Assembly (NCBI GenBank): GCA_963664035.2
Contig: OY760867.2
Location: 1,736,001-1,800,000 of the forward strand
Direction: 5' to 3'
Source of the DNA: G958296245 sp963664035
GTDB lineage: Bacteria; Chloroflexota; Dehalococcoidia; Lucifugimonadales; G958296245
DNA: 64,000 nucleotides
Shown: positions 60,192-64,000 of the stretch, in pieces
Layout: every line of letters begins with the position of its first letter
Position numbering within the stretch: the first letter of the stretch is position 1
Translations under genes and position numbers: made by a program
The notes under the pieces: generated by a model
Databases searched by the model: none
What the model was told of the DNA's origin: nothing
The model's input: the letters and a program-made list of their open reading frames with translations, nothing else

Positions 60192-60319
60192 GGCAGTCCC
60201 AAATCCCCCACCTCCGGATTCAGCGCCATATCTATCGGCCATCACCCCGTAGGGGCTATCGGCCGTCACCCCGTAGGGGCTGGTTTCTCGTAGGGGCTGG
60301 TTTCAAACCAGCCCTCCCA
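60192..60319. repeat. Family B dispersed repeat, copy B4 (inverted)
   Basis: Blocks AGCGCCATATCTATCGGCCA, CACCCCGTAGGGGCT (twice) and GGCTGGTTTCAAACCAGCC; the reverse orientation of B1-B3. Confidence 0.75.
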
Positions 60320-60649
60320 CTTGCCATCCACAGAACGCACGTGCTATACTCCCCCCATGCACCACCACGCACATATTTTGTCCCTTCCCTCCCTGCGGGG
60401 GAAGGTTAGGATGGGGGTTACTGAGTTGAGGCCAGCCAGCCTGCGTCTGCGGCCGGCCGTGCCGCGCCCTCGTCCGTCGATCAGCGGCCCGGACACGGCG
60501 CCGACCGCGTGTCTCATTTTGTCTCATCGCTGTCTCATTCTGTCTATTTCATGTCTCATTTTGCCTATTCCGTGTCTCCCACTGTCTCACGTTCCATAGC
60601 TGAAAGAGACGAAATGGGACAAAATGAGACACTTTCAAGGAAAATCGGG
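60320..60649 (+). repeat. Element C2: promoter plus GAGACA-type inverted-repeat core
   Basis: TTGCCA (60321-60326), an 18-nt spacer and TATACT (60345-60350) with TGC before it form the promoter. The core arms GTGTCTCATTTTGTC (60509-60523) and its reverse complement (60618-60632) pair perfectly over 15 bp. It is the inverted, longer copy of C1, differing by family A insertion A7 and a variable middle. It lies just past the MoeA-PBP stop on the opposite strand. Confidence 0.7.
60376..60420. repeat. Family A palindromic repeat, copy A7, inserted at TA
   Basis: TA lies at both ends (60374-60375 and 60419-60420). The matching site in C1 (CAGTATGTGCG) has a single TA and no insert. This shows a 45-bp insertion at TA with TA duplication. 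Confidence 0.8.
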
Positions 60650-60676
60650 TAATTCGCTAGCCCATAGGCCAGCCCC

Positions 60677-62620
60677 TCAGACTGCCGTCTCCGCGACCAC
60701 CTCTCCCATGGTCGTAGTGTCGTAGCCCCCGAGGTCGTCGATCCGCTTCTTGAAGGCCCCGCTCCTCACCACGGCCAGCAGGGGCGAGAGCAGGTCGCTC
60801 CGGTAGAAGTCCGAGGGTATGACCAGGTCGAACCGCTCGGACCTCAGGGGTATGAAGTCGATCTCCAGCGCGCGGGCCGCGGAGAGTACCCCGAGCCCGG
60901 CGTCGGCGCCGCCGCCCGCCACGGCCGCGGCCACGGCGAGGTGGGTGTACTCCTCGCGGTCGTAGCCTCGGATGGCGTCCGGCGCAAGCCCTATCTCGCC
61001 GAGCGCGTGGTCCAGGAGGACGCGCGTGCCGGAGCCGCGCTGCCTGTTCACGAACCGCACGTCCTCGCGGGCCAGGTCGCCGAGCGATGAGAGCCGCTTC
61101 GGGTTGCCGGCTGGGACGATGAGGCCCTGTATCCGGCGCGCGAGGTTCACCAGCACGACCGGCTTTCCGGGCAGGTAGCGCCGCGCGAAGGCCACGTTGT
61201 ACTCCCCCGTCCTCTCGTCCATCAGGTGGCTGCCCGCAAGGTGACACTCGCCGCGCCTCAGCGCAAGCAGGCCGCCAAGGCTCCCCACGTTGGATGAAGC
61301 GACGCTCATCTCCGGGCGGACGCGCCGGAGCTCGCTCGCCAGCAGGTCTATGGCCGCGTCGTGGCTGCCGGTGATCACGATCCTGTTCTCCAGGTCCTCC
61401 GCCGGGACGGAGAGCTCGACGGCGACCTCCTCCCCGGCGGCTATGCCCTCGGAGAAGCGTGGGATGCGCACGAGGCCGTCCGCCCTTACGAGGGACGTGA
61501 TGACGCCCGCGCCGCGCGCGATGGGGGTAGCGACCATCTTGCCGCCCACGCGCCCCGCCCTGACGCGCAGGTACTCGTCCTCGCCGGGGGGCGAAGAGAC
61601 CTTGCGCGCCATGACGGCCCGGACCTTCTGCCGGACGCCCGCGGGGACGCCGAGCTTCCTCTCGATCAGCGGCTTCAGGAAGAGCTCGGAGGCGACGGCG
61701 GCCGATACCGGGTAGCCTGGGATGCCCAGCAGGGCTTTGCCGTCCCCGACGCCGAGCGCGACGGGATGTCCCGGGCGGATGGCGACGCCGTGTACGACCA
61801 GGCGGCCCAGGGACTCTACCACGCGGGCCGTGTAGTCCTCGGAGCCGGCCGAGGAGCCGGCGTTCACCACGACGATATCGGCCCTATCCATCGCCGCCGC
61901 GACTGCGGTACGCAGCAGCTCGAAGTCGTCGGGAACGGGGTCCAGTCTCAGCGGTGAGCCGCCCCACTCGGAGACCATGCCGGCGAGCATGAGGGAGTTG
62001 AACTCCGGCACCTGGCCCGGCTTACGCGCCTGGTCGGGGGGCACTATCTCGTTCCCGGTGGGGATGACGGCTACGGCGGGACGGCGGCGCACGGACACCT
62101 CCGCCAGGCCGGCGGCGGCGCACGCGGCCGCGTCGTGTGGCCTGAGCCTGTGACCCTGGGGCAGCAGCAACTCCGTGGCCACTATGTCCTCGCCCAGCGG
62201 ACGGACGTGCTGGTAGGGCGCGACCGGGGCGTATATCTCCACGGCGCCAGCGTCCACCTCGTGAACCACCTCGATCATGACCACGGCGTCGAAGCCGCCG
62301 GGCATCGGGTCTCCGGTGTCCACCCACACCGCCTGCCCGCCGACGCGCAGCGTTACGGGGGAGGTCTCCGAGGCGCCCACAGTTTCCCGAGAGCGCACGG
62401 CGATCCCGTCCATGGCCGCGGCGTCGTAGTGGGGCGTGGACCTCCTCGCCCAGACGGCGTCGGCGGTCACGCGGCCGTTGGCCTCGTCGAGCGGGACGGC
62501 CTGGGACGGTGTAAGCTCCAGCGCGCCCGCCTCCTCCAGGGCGGTATCGAAGCGGCGCAGCGCCTCCTCCAGCGGGAGGTCTTCGAGGTAGTACCGTCGG
62601 CCGGAGCGGCGGCTGCTCAT
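60677..62620 (-). CDS. MoeA-PBP fusion (molybdenum insertion plus periplasmic-binding-like domain)
   Basis: The first about 415 residues are a MoeA-type molybdopterin molybdenumtransferase (MDGIAVRS, TGNEIVPP, NAGSSAGSEDY, GIPGYPVSAAVA). From about residue 420 (IVITGSHDAAIDLLASEL) a PBP/ModE-like substrate-binding domain follows, with FVNRQRGSGTRVLLDHAL. This known architecture may sense or bind metal oxyanions. It starts 9 nt after a second moeA. Its 3' end meets element C2. Confidence 0.9.
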   Translation of the reverse strand: MSSRRSGRRYYLEDLPLEEALRRFDTALEEAGALELTPSQAVPLDEANGRVTADAVWARRSTPHYDAAAMDGIAVRSRETVGASETSPVTLRVGGQAVWVDTGDPMPGGFDAVVMIEVVHEVDAGAVEIYAPVAPYQHVRPLGEDIVATELLLPQGHRLRPHDAAACAAAGLAEVSVRRRPAVAVIPTGNEIVPPDQARKPGQVPEFNSLMLAGMVSEWGGSPLRLDPVPDDFELLRTAVAAAMDRADIVVVNAGSSAGSEDYTARVVESLGRLVVHGVAIRPGHPVALGVGDGKALLGIPGYPVSAAVASELFLKPLIERKLGVPAGVRQKVRAVMARKVSSPPGEDEYLRVRAGRVGGKMVATPIARGAGVITSLVRADGLVRIPRFSEGIAAGEEVAVELSVPAEDLENRIVITGSHDAAIDLLASELRRVRPEMSVASSNVGSLGGLLALRRGECHLAGSHLMDERTGEYNVAFARRYLPGKPVVLVNLARRIQGLIVPAGNPKRLSSLGDLAREDVRFVNRQRGSGTRVLLDHALGEIGLAPDAIRGYDREEYTHLAVAAAVAGGGADAGLGVLSAARALEIDFIPLRSERFDLVIPSDFYRSDLLSPLLAVVRSGAFKKRIDDLGGYDTTTMGEVVAETAV

Positions 62621-62629
62621 ACCGTGCGC

Positions 62630-63877
62630 CTAGGAGGTCCGGACCTCGACGTCCTCGCCGGCGTAGAGGCCGCCCCTGTCCAGGGGCACGACGACGGCGC
62701 CGTCGGCGCGGACCATCGTGTATATGAGGTTGGACTTGCCGAAGCTGGGCTCGGCGTAGAGGACGCCGTCACGGTGCGCCAGCTTCACCTGCACGTGGTC
62801 TTCCCGGCCCGCCTGCGACGGCAGGTCGCGCGCCAGGCGGGCCGACACGACGCCAGCCCGCGGCGGGGCGGCTAGGCCGCTCAGGGCGTGTATGGTTGGG
62901 CGCACCAGCAGGTCGAAGACGACCATGGCGGACACGGGGTTGCCGGGCAGGCCGAAGACGGGCTTGCCGTCCACCAGCGCGACGATGGTCGGCTTCCCCG
63001 GCTTGTGGGCCAGCCCGTGTACCAGGACGCCCGGCTCCCCGAGGCCGGCGATCACGTCCGCCGTCATGTCGCGGCTGCTGACCGAACTGCCCGCGGAGAA
63101 GACGAGCGCGTCGCCCCTGTTCAGGCCGTCCCGTGCCGCGCTGCGCTGCGCCTCGTAGTCGTCGGCTACCAGCCCGACGGGCAGGGGCACGCCGCCGGCC
63201 TGCTCGACGAGGCCGGACACGGTGTAGGTGTTGACGTCGCGGACCTGGCCGGGGGCCGGCTTCGCGCGCGGCGGGACAAGCTCGTCCCCGGTGGAAACTA
63301 TGGAGACCCGCGGCTTGGCCGCGACATCGACGACGGTTATACCAAGCGCCATGAGGCCGCCCACGTCCTGGGGCCTGATGAGATGGCCCGCGGGAAGCAC
63401 GCGGCCGCCGGCGCGAACGTCCTCGCCGCGCCGGATGACGTTTTCGCCAGGCGCCACCGGACGCAGCGCCTCTATGGTGTGGCCATTGACCGCCTCGGTG
63501 TGCTCCACCATCAGGACGGCGTCGCCGCCGTGGGCGAGCATCCCGCCGGTGTAGGTCCGCGCCGCCTCTCCGGTCCCGAGCGACACGGACGGCTCCCTAC
63601 CCATGGGGGCCTCTCCGACCACGTTCAGGTAGGCGGGTTGCCCCTCGGTCGCTCCGTAGGTGTCGGCTGCGCGCACCGAGTAGCCGTCCATGGCGGAGCG
63701 CGGGAACGCGGGCAGGTCCTCCGGGGAGGCGATCTCGTTCGCCGTGACGCGGCCCCGCGCCTCCGCCGTGGGTATCGCCTCGGCGCCTGTGCGGTGGCGC
63801 AGGCGGGCCATCAGCGCGGCGAGCGCCTCGCCGGAGGGCAGCACGTTGAAGAACTCGGTCATGTCGCGATCACGCAA
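62630..63877 (-). CDS. moeA: Molybdopterin molybdenumtransferase
   Basis: MoeA inserts molybdate (or tungstate) into adenylated molybdopterin. The 415-residue protein has MDGYSVRAADT, GGMLAHGGDAVLMVEHTE, STGDELVPPRAKPAPGQVRD, SAGSSVSSRDMTADVI and VFGLPGNPVSAMVVF. Length is standard. The start is uncertain between 63877 and ATG at 63862 (MTEFFNVLPSGEAL). Two MoeA-type genes in tandem may serve Mo and W separately (inference). Confidence 0.92.
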   Translation of the reverse strand: MRDRDMTEFFNVLPSGEALAALMARLRHRTGAEAIPTAEARGRVTANEIASPEDLPAFPRSAMDGYSVRAADTYGATEGQPAYLNVVGEAPMGREPSVSLGTGEAARTYTGGMLAHGGDAVLMVEHTEAVNGHTIEALRPVAPGENVIRRGEDVRAGGRVLPAGHLIRPQDVGGLMALGITVVDVAAKPRVSIVSTGDELVPPRAKPAPGQVRDVNTYTVSGLVEQAGGVPLPVGLVADDYEAQRSAARDGLNRGDALVFSAGSSVSSRDMTADVIAGLGEPGVLVHGLAHKPGKPTIVALVDGKPVFGLPGNPVSAMVVFDLLVRPTIHALSGLAAPPRAGVVSARLARDLPSQAGREDHVQVKLAHRDGVLYAEPSFGKSNLIYTMVRADGAVVVPLDRGGLYAGEDVEVRTS

Positions 63878-63926
63878 TTGCCGCCGCGGACGTAGGCGCA
63901 GGGCGGCTTCCCCCGCGCGGTGAGCG

Positions 63927-64000
63927 CTACAGGCCCAGGATCCGGCCCTCTTCGTCGACGTCCAGGGAGCGTGGAGTCCCGGGCAGCCCCGGCATAGTCA
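63927..64000 (-). CDS. fhs: Formate-tetrahydrofolate ligase, C-terminal end (partial)
   Basis: The last 23 codons of a gene cut by the window end read TMPGLPGTPRSLDVDEEGRI and stop after LGL. The TMPGLP motif followed by an (I/V)D(I/V)D strand and GL at the very C-terminus is typical of Fhs. Only the tail is visible, so identity rests on this motif and on the formate-related neighbours. It is upstream of moeA on the same strand. Confidence 0.65.
   Translation of the reverse strand, partial: TMPGLPGTPRSLDVDEEGRILGL

Larger units (their letters stand above)
60149..60676. other. Gene-free region with repeats B4, C2 and A7
   Basis: About 530 bp with no convincing gene. It holds family B copy B4 and element C2 with family A copy A7 inserted in it. 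A short plus-strand frame starts near the C2 promoter, but the frame is not conserved in C1. Confidence 0.6.

Noticed and set aside
60321..60599. A short open frame starting at the C2 promoter (MHHHAH-like)
   Set aside because: The matching start in C1 gives a different protein after about six residues because of insertion A7, so the reading frame is not under selection.

Overview
The window is a GC-rich bacterial chromosome segment. It uses TTG and GTG starts freely, and many neighbouring genes overlap by 4 nt. A Chloroflexota origin, probably a Dehalococcoidia/SAR202-like lineage, is my inference. It rests on the gene content (FakA/FakB/RecG cluster, EF-G-like GTPase, zinc-type L28, HPP protein), on a lipoprotein remnant with a VEKIVEVPVEK-type linker, and on the dense dispersed repeats. 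No rRNA or species marker is present, so this is not proven.

Layout. 0.1-10 kb: a periplasmic solute-binding lipoprotein, dnaN, etfBA, an EF-G-like GTPase, an HPP membrane protein, tRNA-Phe and tRNA-Gly, yggT-proC and pdxA. 10-17.8 kb: an accessory stretch with stacked repeats, an IS110 transposase that has lost most of its catalytic domain, an ABC ATPase fused to a permease tail, a membrane protein with a winged-helix regulator, a PfkB sugar kinase and a glycosidase-like protein. 17.8-23.7 kb: a type I restriction-modification operon (hsdR, a HicB/HicA-like pair, hsdS, hsdM). 23.8-27.2 kb: a copper operon (csoR, copA, YHS protein, cytochrome c). 27.2-32.2 kb: fakA-fakB-recG. 32.5-34.3 kb: rpmB, whose 3' end is duplicated around an inserted nuclease-like gene, then an NTR-domain surface protein. 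34.3-38 kb: a SulP transporter with a PspC-domain protein, a frameshifted retropepsin, and a VOC protein. 38-42.4 kb: a K+ channel/TrkA-N protein coupled to a five-GAF, PAS sensor kinase that lacks the phospho-acceptor histidine. 42.5-45 kb: a truncated NYN gene, an IS1380 transposase and a small MITE. 45-51 kb: JAMM peptidase, CPBP protease, trpA, aroH, then an IlvD/Edd dehydratase operon. 51-64 kb: a formate and Mo/W-cofactor region: a three-subunit NAD-type formate dehydrogenase, a retropepsin pair, an aldehyde ferredoxin oxidoreductase, a MobA-MoaD fusion, MoeA-PBP, MoeA, and the 3' end of formate-tetrahydrofolate ligase at the window edge.

How the genes fit together. The last 13 kb reads as one physiological unit. 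Formate dehydrogenase and Fhs connect formate to NADH and one-carbon metabolism. MobA, MoaD and the two MoeA proteins supply the pterin cofactor that formate dehydrogenase and the oxidoreductase need.

The least-explained signal is in the intergenic DNA. Four elements (about 10.6, 17.6, 42.5 and 60.3 kb) each combine an extended -10 promoter with a long inverted-repeat core downstream. In three of them the core is related in sequence, and the two arms change together between copies. A second, roughly 45-bp palindromic family inserts at TA, shown by an empty site and a filled site within this window. Several genes also show decay or tail duplication: internal deletions in the IS110 transposase and the ABC gene, truncated NYN and lipoprotein genes, a triplicated fdhA tail and a duplicated rpmB tail.
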